Shown here in pieces: positions 11,818-22,713 of a stretch of 64,000 nt of DNA. The stretch is taken from positions 18,237,484 to 18,301,483 of the forward strand of contig CM076951.1 of NCBI GenBank assembly GCA_039566865.1, written 5' to 3'. Positions within the stretch are counted from its first letter, which is position 1; the number at the start of each line of letters is the position of its first letter. Below the pieces are notes generated by a model. That model was given only the letters and a program-made list of their open reading frames with translations, did not search any database and was not told the origin of the DNA. The DNA comes from Aurelia coerulea. Lineage: Eukaryota; Cnidaria; Scyphozoa; Semaeostomeae; Ulmaridae. A program made the position numbers and the translations under genes.

Positions 11818-12267
11818 ATATGAGGCGGGCCTGTTTATATGAGGCGGGCCAGCCCGCCTAACCAGCCACGCCTAGGTGAGATCTGAGTGAACAAAGACAT
11901 CCTTTGTTAAATAAAGTTGTGTTTATATGAGCAGCGGGCCAGCCCGGTCAGCCGAGATCTGTGAGTTGGGTAGGCGGGATCCCGGTGAAGCGAGCTCATA
12001 TAAACAGCGTCAGGCGTGCTGGCCCGGTATAATTGATTGATTGATTTGCGTAATTGATTTGCGTAGGCGAGATTGCATTGTTTAATTTGAAAGTGGTTGT
12101 CTGGCCATTGTCTTTCAAAATCCCTTGATACGTCATAACATGCAGCATTACGAGGCCAGCCCGTCTGGCCGGGATAGTTTTCACTCATATAAACACAAAC
12201 TAAAATCATCCCGCCTAGACGAGCCAGCCCGGTCAGGCGGGCTGGCTCGCCTCATATAAACAGGCCC
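11818..12267. mobile_element. PIF/Harbinger-type MITE, 450 bp
   Basis: Terminal repeats GGGCCTGTTTATATGAG and the exact reverse complement of their first bases are flanked by the 3-bp duplication TAA (11815-11817, 12268-12270). GGG ends with a TAA target are typical of PIF/Harbinger. The left end is itself duplicated in tandem (21-bp unit). The interior is rich in GCCAGCCCG words and has no coding. Confidence 0.85.
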
Positions 12268-12463
12268 TAAGTCCATCTGACTGGAAGACCTTCATGTCAT
12301 TGCGGTAAAATAGATGAAATTATTCGATATATGGCGTACAGCTAATCAGATGGTTTCCTATCACCTACTGAAGCAGACATATTGATTTAGCCTCGAATTC
12401 GCATAAACTCCAGCCGACATGTTGTTTTAACCTCGGTTTCGTAAAAAAACCTCCTGTTTTAAA

Positions 12464-12552
12464 ATGGCGACTGTGCTCCGAGAGCGAGAACCAACGCTGC
12501 TAGCTAATAACTTGATGGAATGGCCTCTGAAGAAATTCAGCATGTCCAACAG
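12464..12552 (+). CDS. Possible first coding exon
   Basis: AAAATGGCG is a good start context. The frame runs about 30 codons (MATVLREREPTLLANN...) and ends exactly at AACAG/GTAAAT, a good splice donor. No downstream exon was identified, so this is a weak prediction. It may be the 5' end of a gene or of a degraded transposon gene. Confidence 0.25.
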
Positions 12553-15500
12553 GTAAATTTATGTTTATTAAGATCTAAAGAAGGTTTTTTTGCAAAAATT
12601 ACATTGCTCGCAAATTTTGCAGGTGTGCGCAACCCTAGCGACCTGACTATTAGGAAGTAAGCCTACAATCGAGCAGTCAGCAGTCACAAGATCATCAGGC
12701 ATCATGAGTCACATACCTGGTCAACTCATGACTTGCGTGCTAGCTTCCCACCAATCAGAATTGTGAGAACCTCCCCCTTTAGTGGGTAGTAGCCTTATTT
12801 GGGTATATCTTTAACCGGTATATAAGGTCTGCATACCATAGAAACAGCACTTTTTAGTCTCATGGCCTGCTAGCGGAGTTTTTCTGAACCTCACCCTCCC
12901 GCCACTTTCTGTAATAGTATTTCAGTAGCTGAACTTAATCATTAGGGGACAATTACATAACAATTGTATGTAATTATTCGTAGTTCTGTTGATAGTATTA
13001 ATTAGGTTTGTGGTATATTATCTGGTTATGTGTGTTTAATTGTGGTTCAAGAGAATTTAACTTTTGCCCAACACTGCCTCTTTACTAAGACTCCTCTGAT
13101 TTAGAATATTGTACAAGAGGGTATGACCCAAAAGAAAAGCGGGCTGGTAAAATAAATTTACCGGTGCATTCGCCAAAGGCCCCGCCACACCCTCAACGGA
13201 CACGTGGTCATATTTTTTGATAATTTTTTAATTATCTTTACATAAGAGCCTGGAAGCAAATATCATCATTTTTAGAAATGCAAAGAGCTCCTTCCAATGA
13301 ATTATCTTTCAAATTTGACCCAACGAGACTGCACTTTGCTAAAATGTGCAACTGTTTGCAAAAAAATATCCTGAAAATCATCCAAATGTTACACCAGATT
13401 GTAGCTGTTTCTTCCTGTGTGCAGAATGACTTCGTACAGAATGAGCTTATCACTTTGTGCAAAACATAAAAATTCCAAATAGGGTCAGCCTTACAATTTC
13501 AAAGACATTAAAAGGATACATATACTTGAAGACCTACCAAAGCCATAATGCAGAAGCCTGCAATGACCATCAGCAAAATGATGATGATGAAAAATGGCCA
13601 GGTCCCCGTACCTTCAGAGCAATATCAAGAGCTTGCTCATTTCACGTGGCCCTGAAAAATGTACCATCCCCGAGGCGAGGTACAATGGGCACAAACACAT
13701 GGCCTTGATGAGCTGCTCCGTATGTTCCTCCGAAGTTCGGGAAACTAACATCAAGCTAGCCAACATCTCTGGTCATCTCTTGCGGTGATTTCTTTTCTGC
13801 CGAATTATCATTCCCATCATTTCGAAAATATATTGTTGATTGCTTTCTCTCCTTACAGTTGCTGTATAATGGTGACATGACGTTGCAAAAGTTCTCAGCA
13901 AATAGTCAGTTGGCATGCCCCGAGGTGTTTCTATACACGAACAGAGCATTTGAATAGAAGTTGGTGTGAATAGCAGGAGGAAAGGCGCATGTTTCTAGAA
14001 GAAAGAAAAATACATTTATTGTTACAGTAAATCCCCGCATATATAAGAACCTACTTTTTTTAAATCCAAGCAATATTGAAATATATTGAAATATATTGAA
14101 ACCTACTTTTTCCTCTTCCTCTTTACCTCATATTTATGGCTTTTCTGCAGCTTTAATTGCCAAACAAATTTCGTATTACTATGGCAGATGCTTTTACGAA
14201 TTGTTTGATATATATCAGTTAATGTTTGGATTCATTATTTTCCAACACGGACGCAGTTTGTTCAGAAGATCCGTCTTCCTTCATCCCAGCAAGTTTTGGG
14301 CAGGCATTTTGGCTACGCGCTTTTGAGGTGGCCTCATTTGTTGGTGTTTTTGCAGCCTCGTGTGCAGGTAACATCAGAGATGACATCGGAATGAGTCAGG
14401 GAAGGCTTCCATCTTTCGACTAAACTTCAAGCATTGATTATCAAGATTCTGGAGCAGTAAGTGCACTTCCTTGACATTTTTCTCAGGTTTATATGTATTT
14501 TACTGCAAAGTTTAGTTGACCATCGTTTTTAACTGCCTTTTTTGTCTTAGAAGGCATCTTTACTTTCTTATGTTGTCCTAAGAGTTTCCTAGAGATTTTT
14601 AAACATGAATTATAGTGCATTCAAAAATACAGTGAATCAACTGTTTCTCACTCCAATTTCGTCATTTGAAGTGTCACTGGACTGGGTTGAGTCAAAGATG
14701 ATGCAAGAAGCTACAGTACAACCACCATCAATGAACATAATCTAAATTATCGCAAGCATGACCATCGCTGAGTTAGAAGTTACAATTTCCTTCTAGCTTT
14801 CCAACATTTGATAACTCCTCATGTTGAGTCTGTACGCAGGCTAACATTTGCTGGACAAAAGTAGAACAGCTTTGGTGGAAAATCTAAATTTACGGTCTTT
14901 TGATGATATATCTGATGGACATAGGTGAAACGACTTACTGTATGTGAAAGTTTGAGATATTGGTCTCTTTTTTGTGTATATCTAGCAGACAATGGTAGAA
15001 CCACCGCGTAAATTAGAGGATTTTGATTATAAAGGAGAGTAGCATAAGGAAATTTGATTTTGTGACCAAAATGACAAATAGTAAAACTATACATTCATTT
15101 GCGAATCTCTTTTTAGAACGCTATGCATTATTGTGTACAGTTATTTGCCACCATCTTCAATGTAACTGTCTATTCCTTTGGAAAAAAATGTCATCAAATA
15201 TCTTAAAGTGCTTGCCCAACCCTAAATGACCGAAAGGAGCCCTGACCGGAGCAAGATTCGTTTTTCGACTGTTGTTCTCTGGAGTTTTTTATGCATTATT
15301 GGCCAAAATCTCCGACCGTTTTACAAAGCGCTCTCAGTTTCTTTTCGAGAAAAATGGCACATTTGTGCAAAGGTCCGGCTGCAGAATTGAGAGAAAAAAA
15401 CAGAATGTTGAATGAACTAACAAACTTAAAAGTATATCACACCCGAAACCCCAGAGCCCCCTCCACCCCTACCACCCCTCCCCCATTGTCCCCAACCTCT

Positions 15501-17242
15501 CCCAAATCCTCTGCCCCCCCATCTCTAGCCCTACCCCTCGCCATTTCCCTTCTAAATAAATCTAATATGAGGTCAGTCAACGCATCAGCTCTACCTGAAA
15601 TGAAAAAGAAATAGTCGTAGATTGTAGAATGGGAACAAACATTTGCATGTAAATGTGAGAGGGGGACAAACGTTGCATCAAATACTGTATTCAAGAATAT
15701 CTTCAACCCCCTTCCTGCAAGAATCAATTACCAGTCCCCTACATGCTTCCATAGTGTAATTTTAGTTGTATAATGTCATTGCAGGTAACGGGAAAAATTA
15801 GTACAAAAGGTAGGAAAACGTGTCAGCTAAATTTTCGAACACTTCGGCATGCAACCAGCGTCGATCAAGAAATACAACCAGCGACGATCAAGTACTTATT
15901 AATACAATCAACTTTGTTTTGCAAGCAAGCATACAAATTGTTTACGTACCATTTACTGCGGGCATTTCCGCTTGTTGTGGTGGCTGGGGCCGAGCCCCAG
16001 GTGCCGCCGGATCCTTGTTTGCTTCTCCATTAATGCCAAAAGAACACAATTACAATCATTTTGTAGCATTGCATCAAAGTACTCCCCCCCCCCCCCCCCC
16101 ACAGTGTGCCCAGATCTCCAATTTCGAGAATAAATTCATAGCGCGAGAAAGAAAACTGATACAAATATGAAGGGCTCGTTACAAAGGTTTTCTAAAGGAG
16201 GACATGACATGAAGGATATCTTACAATTTTCCGAAATAGGGGGGTGCTGGGGCAAATTTCCTTATTTGGGCGATTTTGACAAAATAGCACTGTATTGAAT
16301 TTACTGCTGGTATTTTCTGAGAAGGTTTCAAGAGTGCATCAGGGATCAGCAATGGTAAAGACTACTAGTGAAAAAACTACTATTTACGAGGTCTGGGACC
16401 CAATATTCCCATGGGAATATGTAGTGGTTTCATGTCCATCTTTCTGTACTAGATTTCTTTATTTTCCGAAAATGTATTCTTTATTACGTAAAATTTTTGA
16501 AGACTAGGGTGTTCACTATAACCATTTCAATATAAATCTCAAGGAATAAAGAAAAAACGTGTGAACCTGCTTGTTTGAATTCGAGTTGTTTACTACCAAG
16601 AACTGAGTTGCTTTCGACAAAAAAGTGAGGTTTTATTTGTTTACTGCAAATAATTACCATATTTCTTGCACCTTTCTTTTAATGTAATTAGTGAATTTGA
16701 AAATTTAATATTAGTTGCAAAATATGCAGGAGAAAAATAGCTTTCTTGGGTGGCAAAAGCAATTGTGAAGTGGAGTTAGAATCCATTAGAAAGCTGGAAC
16801 AAACATGTAAGGTCATTTCAAAGTGGGCAATGTGCACGGGCAGGGCAAATTTCAGTAAAAAAGAACATTCATGGCATACAGTAAACAAATTTGCAAAAAG
16901 GAAAGGATATCTTTATAAGATATACCAGCGTCGATCGTTGGATCCGAAGATGCTTGTGGTGACGAATAAATTAATAAGTTTAAAGGCAGAAACACCGCAA
17001 TACAACAAAAAAACAACAGCAAATGGTTGAATAAATTTTATGCCAATTTACCAACAGTAAAAACCCGCACATAAGAACCTAAGATTTTGAACTTAGCCTG
17101 TTTAGGTTCTTATGCCATGAGGCACATCCAGTAATCAGGGTGTAGGTTCTTAACATAGGGAAATTTGTGAATCTAAATCTTAGCCAAACCTATTTACACT
17201 CTTGGCCCTATCCATTTCAACCCGAGCTTACCCAGTTTACTC
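12553..17242. other. 4.7 kb without a recognisable gene
   Basis: Short frames are present but none carries a domain I recognise. Notable bits are an ATATATTGAA triplicate at about 14080, a CCGCATATATAAGAACC word near 14035 echoed by CCGCACATAAGAACC near 17065 (perhaps ends of a repeat family), a low-complexity C-rich tract at 15450-15540 and a poly-C tract near 16085. Confidence 0.4.
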
Positions 17243-17503
17243 TATGGAGTTAGTTACTGGACAAATTAGTTCAACATGTTTCGGTGAGTTGAATTGCATA
17301 TAGGTGAGGGTAAATTCGTTCTTCGGTGAGGAACTGCTGACTTCGTTGAGCTGAATTTCTCTTCGGTGAGGGACTCTTCCCTTCGTTGAGGACGCATTAT
17401 TGTTTCGTTGCGGAGGCGTTTATTTTGTGCACTTTTCGGTGAGGAGGTGGTCGGCAATTAAGGGGGCGTGTTTAGCCTTTGACTGACAGCTACTTGCAGC
17501 CTG
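17243..17503 (+). repeat. Left terminal inverted repeat with phased TCGGTGAG motifs
   Basis: Matches the reverse complement of 27216-27486 almost base for base. The main difference is a 10-bp insertion in the right copy near 27405-27415. It contains a run of (T)TCG(G/T)TGAG-like words spaced close to 20 bp apart, likely transposase-binding sites. Confidence 0.95.
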
Positions 17504-17844
17504 CATGATTTGATAACAATCCTTGCGCGATTAATGCTTAAACAATGTGTTTACTCTTGCTTAGAGTTGATTGCAATCCTTTTTGTTTTATTTTTACTCC
17601 TTCTGTTTCATTTCATCTCTTTGAATTTGTTGTGATAGTATTTCCACACTATGATAAAAATTTTTCGTCAAATTTTTCTTGATAGCGGAGCCAATTGCTA
17701 TCCCATTTTCCATGTTTCCTCTTACGTGTAGGGTAGGCCTAGGCCTTCTACTGTTGAATTTATAAGTATCGAAAAACAACTGAAGTAAGCTCGCCATTTG
17801 ATCGCTCAAATAAAACACGAAAAGCTGCTTCCCATCACGTCATC

Positions 17845-19320
17845 ATGGCTTCGCCATCACGGCCTCCAGAAGAGAATTTACGTACTTTTCTTGTTACAAA
17901 TTTGAGAGAAATAAGTAGAGAACTGGAAAATTTTCCGTTGGTGGAGCAATCTGTGATAGATTATGCTTTGTATAGACTTGAGCAAGTAGTAATCATGTCA
18001 ATTGAATGTCAAAGAACATGGCCTAATGTTATCGACGATACAGCACTTGACCTGATTCTACGGGTATACTGGGACTTGGATGATCATGCAGCAAAAGAAA
18101 ATATTAATATCAACGAAGGTAAGCGTGGCAGAGCAGCCATTGATATTCCCAAAGAGACACTGGAATTGTATCTTAAGTATGGATTTACAAAAACTAAGAT
18201 AGCAGAATTATTTTGTGTCAGCACTAAAACGATTTCACGGAGAATTGAAGCGTTTGGTTTGCAGGATCATATCGTTGAACACGCTGAAATATCTGATCAA
18301 GAGCTCGAAAAAATCATTGGGGAAATATTCTTGCAGTTTCCTAACTGCGGAATTCGAAGAATGAAGGGATTCCTCTTTTCAAGAGGGCTCAAAGTCCAGT
18401 GGGCACGAGTTCGGGAATCTATGTGGCGCGTTGATCCAGCTGGTCTTCTGTTGAGAACGACCCAGTTAAATACAATCAAGCGAAGGAAATATCATGTGCC
18501 TGGAACATTAGCTTTATGGCACCTGGACGGGAACCATAAACTTATTCGATGGCGTTTTGTAATCCATGGCTGTATAGATGGATATTCACGTCATATTGTT
18601 TTTCTTCAGTGCTCTACTAACAACAGAGCAGCAACAGTGTTAGATCTCTTTAAAACAGCCGTAAATCGATATGGCCTTCCATCAAGAGTAAGGGGGGACC
18701 AGGGCGTAGAAAACGTGGATGTTGCACTCTACATGTTTAGCCACCCTCTTCGAGGAACATCAAGGGGGAGCTTCATTTCTGGGAAAAGCTGTCATAACCA
18801 AAGAATAGAACGGTTCTGGCGGGATCTTTTCAGCGGCTGTCTTTTCCTTTATTATTATTTATTCTACTTCCTGGAAGAGCAGGGATATCTCGACATTAGT
18901 GATGAACTTGATTTATTTTGCCTTGAATTTGTGTATCGTCCAAGAATAAACTGGCACCTTTCCATGTTCCTTGAAGGATACCATAACCATCCCATTAGAA
19001 CTTCCAATAACATGACGCCGTTGCAACTTTGGGTACAGGGACAGTTAAACTATCAGCCAACGCACACAGATATCCCTGTGAACACAGATATTGAAGAATA
19101 TGGAATCGACTGGGATGGTCCTCTACCCTCTGCCAGATATGATGGCCCCAACTATGAAAACGACGGTGTTATAATTCCAGACCTCAGTTGTCCTTTATTG
19201 AACATTGAGCAAGAACTTACCAGATCAGTAAACCCTTTGGGAGAATCCGAATCAAATGGTATCGACATCTATCTGCATGCAAGAGACCTTATCAAAGCCA
19301 GAATTGAAAGCGCTGTTTAA
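17845..19320 (+). CDS. DDE integrase-like transposase (rve-type core)
   Basis: A 491-residue open frame, uninterrupted. A helix-turn-helix lies at about residues 108-138 ([21 protein letters not shown]). The integrase core has D228 (LWHLDGN), D285 (RGDQGVEN) and E322 (NQRIERFW), with 36 residues between the second Asp and the Glu. Nearby signatures [10 protein letters not shown] and NNRA are typical of the integrase-core proteins found in fish and invertebrate genomes. The start ATG at 17845 lies 341 bp inside the left terminal repeat and is the first in frame. It should bind the element ends and catalyse cut-and-paste strand transfer in the nucleus. All three acidic residues are present, so activity is plausible. 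Confidence 0.9.
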   Translation: MASPSRPPEENLRTFLVTNLREISRELENFPLVEQSVIDYALYRLEQVVIMSIECQRTWPNVIDDTALDLILRVYWDLDDHAAKENININEGKRGRAAIDIPKETLELYLKYGFTKTKIAELFCVSTKTISRRIEAFGLQDHIVEHAEISDQELEKIIGEIFLQFPNCGIRRMKGFLFSRGLKVQWARVRESMWRVDPAGLLLRTTQLNTIKRRKYHVPGTLALWHLDGNHKLIRWRFVIHGCIDGYSRHIVFLQCSTNNRAATVLDLFKTAVNRYGLPSRVRGDQGVENVDVALYMFSHPLRGTSRGSFISGKSCHNQRIERFWRDLFSGCLFLYYYLFYFLEEQGYLDISDELDLFCLEFVYRPRINWHLSMFLEGYHNHPIRTSNNMTPLQLWVQGQLNYQPTHTDIPVNTDIEEYGIDWDGPLPSARYDGPNYENDGVIIPDLSCPLLNIEQELTRSVNPLGESESNGIDIYLHARDLIKARIESAV

Positions 19321-20184
19321 GTTGTTCTTTTAAAGGACATATGTCACGTTAGCAATTGGTTAATACAACAAACAATTTTGGAGTGGAATTCCATTGTTTC
19401 GTGACTTTTTATTTCTGTTTCATGAATTTTTATTGCAATGAAAATTCAGCCTCGATCCTGTGGTTTGTGATAAACAATAGAGAGAATTGTATTGCATGAA
19501 CCAATCAGCTTCATGACATATGCCCTGATGTGCGTCCATAATTTACGCGCAAAAATATACAATCAAAACGACACCTTGAAGGGTTTAAAATACGCACATT
19601 TTTATCTTGCTACATAATACAAGTCCTTCAAATAAGCATCCAAGTGGTTATTTATCAGATTAATTCCAAATTCAGTACAATTTCAATGGCAGTTGCACAA
19701 CTTTTATGCAGCACATAAATTCCCCATAGATCCATTTAAAAAATATGACTTTGTAGTATCAGGGATCCTGGGGATCTGATGAAGAGTTAAGCCCGAAACG
19801 TTGTAACTATTCTTGGTCTTCATACAAAGTCTTTTTCTAAATGAATTTATGTTTTATCGACGCTATTGACGTACAACACACACGACAACTTTGTTTTCTG
19901 AAGCTTTGCAAACAAATCTCTTTTATACCCATACCGCCCTTCCGCATGCACCTGGTGTATATCACCATATCTATTTTGTGTTTCTTGTAAGTCGTAACCC
20001 TAAAGAGGCGCACACAAACTAGAAGGTAATAGATCTGAAAATCTTTATTCAGACTGGAGGCTAAGAAAATAGATGCTTTCCAGCAACATTTGATAAATGC
20101 AAATGGCTACGTGAAATGCAACAGAATTCTAAATATCAATATAAAAACTAAGATAATTGAAGTGCATACACTATATACTAACTA

Positions 20185-20535
20185 TGGGGTGTCCCAAAAC
20201 AGTATCAGCGTTTGAACAGTTCCTGCGAATGAGAATTTTTATTTTCATTTTATGGCATCGATGAGATCTCAACTTTGCATGTCCGAGTCGGGTATGTATT
20301 CACAGAGTAATTCAACTAAAGAGGCAAAATTTGTGAGGCAGCCGAAGACAGATGGTTAATTCAATCACCATCTGCTGCCTCAGGAATGTTGCCTGTTTAA
20401 ACCCGATTTGGACATGCGAAGTCGCAAAATCTAAGTTAAGATCTCATCTATATCATAAATTGAGAAGAAAAGTTTTTGAAGCCAAGGCTCCTTCGCAGGA
20501 ACTGTTCAAACGCTTAAAATTCTTGGGATAACCGG
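20185..20535. mobile_element. TA-flanked MITE, 351 bp
   Basis: Ends TGGGGTGTCCCAAAAC and CTTGGGATAACCGG are imperfect mirror images, flanked by TA (20183-20184, 20536-20537). The arms pair further inward (GTTTGAACAGTTCCTGCGAA with its near complement at about 20500). Same family as 10592-11555. Confidence 0.7.
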
Positions 20536-21847
20536 TAAAATTATTTGAACAAAAGCTAATGCAAAGAAAACCATAACCTTGCCCCGCATCAGCCATAGAT
20601 CGAATAGTTAAGAATGAGAATACGACTCCACGTTAATCACTGCAGTGACATTAAAATCCACGATTCACTCTGAGGGCAGGGGCGGGACAGGAAGAGGAGT
20701 GTATTATATGTATACTTGTACATAAACACTGATTCCAAGACAAGGCTTTTGTAAGTTGAATATATTCAATTCAACTTTTTTCATACTAGTTGTTGCCTTT
20801 TCATACTAGTTGTTGCCTTTTTTCATACTTCATACAGCACTAAGAGTAATTACAGGTATATATAAAAAAAGATTTGTATCCTTTACGACCAAAGTAAAGC
20901 ATAGCTTATCTAGCTTTCGCCGTTGAATTAAATTACAAAAAAGAAAAGTAAAATATGAGTAAATATCGAAAATTACAGCATTGTCATAATAGATATATAA
21001 TGATGAAAGATTAATTGTTCATAAAATGATAATTCTAATTCTGAATATAAAGGAGCAAGCCGCAAAAACGCGCGGACCATTAACGTCCTTGATTATCTAC
21101 GAAACTCTAAAGATAACTACAATGCCCGCTTCCGCTTCAGACATATTCAAGAAAGTGGGTGCAACTTGACCACCCCCATTCCCACTGTGGCCCCCCTACT
21201 GAAATAAATGAATTGCATATTTAGTTAAATTCGTTTATGATGCAAAGGTACGTTGATTAAAAAGAGTTCAGTACTTTATCTCGCATTACCAGTTTACAAG
21301 TCTTTAGCGAAGGTTTCTAATTTAATTTTGTGAAAGTAGTTATACTTCAAAGCAGCCTGCGTGAATCCTAAGCAAAAATGTGAAATTTTGATGAGGCAAT
21401 GGATGGGATTTTTCTGTTTTCTTTTTTCAAGCAAAATTAATTCATCTTGTATCAAAATTTCTTGCTTTGCTTACGATACCTAAATATCTAAAGTCCCTCA
21501 AAAGCAAGGTTAAGATTTTCAAATTGGTATTTCAGAACGTGAAGGCAAGAGGCCGCTAATTTGACTGCCACATGCGATGTATGGGCCGGCAAAATTGAAT
21601 TCCAAAATTGAAAATGTTTGCGACATGCGACATACCAGTGAACTCTAGAATAGTCTAGGAGCAACAGAATTTTTCAAGGGCTTGATGCCATTTCGGAGAA
21701 AAGGGATAATATAGTAGCACAATATAGAATAGAACTGTACTTCAAAAATTTACTGTACAGGAAAACAAAAGCCACACTGTCTCTGAATCAGGTCCAAATA
21801 TCAAATTGGTGTATACTTAAATAACTTTTCATTTTCCTATTACTATA

Positions 21848-22551
21848 CCGGGTGTCTCAAAAAAAGTACCCGCTTTTGACTGAACAAGGGAACACAACGA
21901 TAACATTCCGGGACTTTTTGATTCATGGCTACATTTGTTGGTCTTCAACTTAAATGCACATACCTTGCATTTGGAAATCGATCACCAAACACGGGAGATA
22001 TGAGTTGATAAGGTCAAAATTTGGAGTGTACCTGAAACCAGAGGTTTTGAGACACCACACAGGCATTTTGCAAACGAATTTTCAACTTTTACCTTTAGTT
22101 TTTATTTTTGAAAAGATTTATACCTAGAATTACTTCAATTTTTCTTGAAGTGACTTTTCTTTTGAGGAATCGGTCCTTGAATTGCATTCGATCCCAAGTG
22201 TTTTGTATCAAAGAAGAGGAAAAGGAGCACATGCACGCTTATTTTGGAGACGTGGCACGACTTTATCATTCTTACCACATTTTTAGTATAATCGTTTCAT
22301 CAGGGACATGTCCATGCGTCTTTTATTCTTTTCGAAAGCCAAAATCTGAAAACTAGCGTTTACAGGTGCTTTGCAAAATGTCCATGATACAAATCATGGC
22401 TAGGCCCTTTTTCAAAACGATTTCTAAATGCAAGGTATGTGCATCTAAGTTGAAGATTGAAAAATTTAGCTGCAAGGTCGGGGAGCAATGATATCTTATT
22501 GTTTGGTTCCTATTTCCAGTCAAAAAGGGGTACTATTTTTGAGGCACCCAG
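21848..22551. mobile_element. TA-flanked MITE, 704 bp
   Basis: Begins CCGGGTGTCTCAAAAAAAGT and ends with the near complement (TTTTTGAGGCACCCAG), with TA on both sides (21846-21847, 22552-22553). Subterminal arms repeat GTATGTGCAT words in inverted orientation. Non-coding. Confidence 0.75.
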
Positions 22552-22713
22552 TAAGTCATAAAACCATGATGTATTTTGCTTTTTTTGCAAGTATTCTAAT
22601 CAGCAAAGCCCTATTGTTTCTTCAGAAAATGCTGCTGAGCAAGTTGCCTCTGCTCGACATAAATGTTTCAAAATGACATATATGATATAGTACTGAAATT
22701 TTTATACCTAAAG

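Larger units (their letters stand above)
19321..22713. other. Non-coding interior of the large transposon
   Basis: No coding beyond the two MITEs listed separately. A 22-bp segment carrying CATACTAGTTGTTGCC is duplicated at about 20780-20820. Confidence 0.6.

Noticed and set aside
15437..15727. Gly-rich minus-strand exon after TTTCATTTCAG
   Set aside because: The frame is driven by a C-rich low-complexity tract, has no domain, and no partner exon was found.
16746..17030. Plus-strand 94-codon basic frame
   Set aside because: No recognisable domain, no good start context or splice partner; likely chance in AT-rich DNA.
19775..19830. Hammerhead-ribozyme-like core CTGATGA...CGAAAC
   Set aside because: The bases between the two boxes (AGAGTTAAGCC) do not form a proper stem II and no convincing stem III follows, so it is probably chance or a worn repeat.
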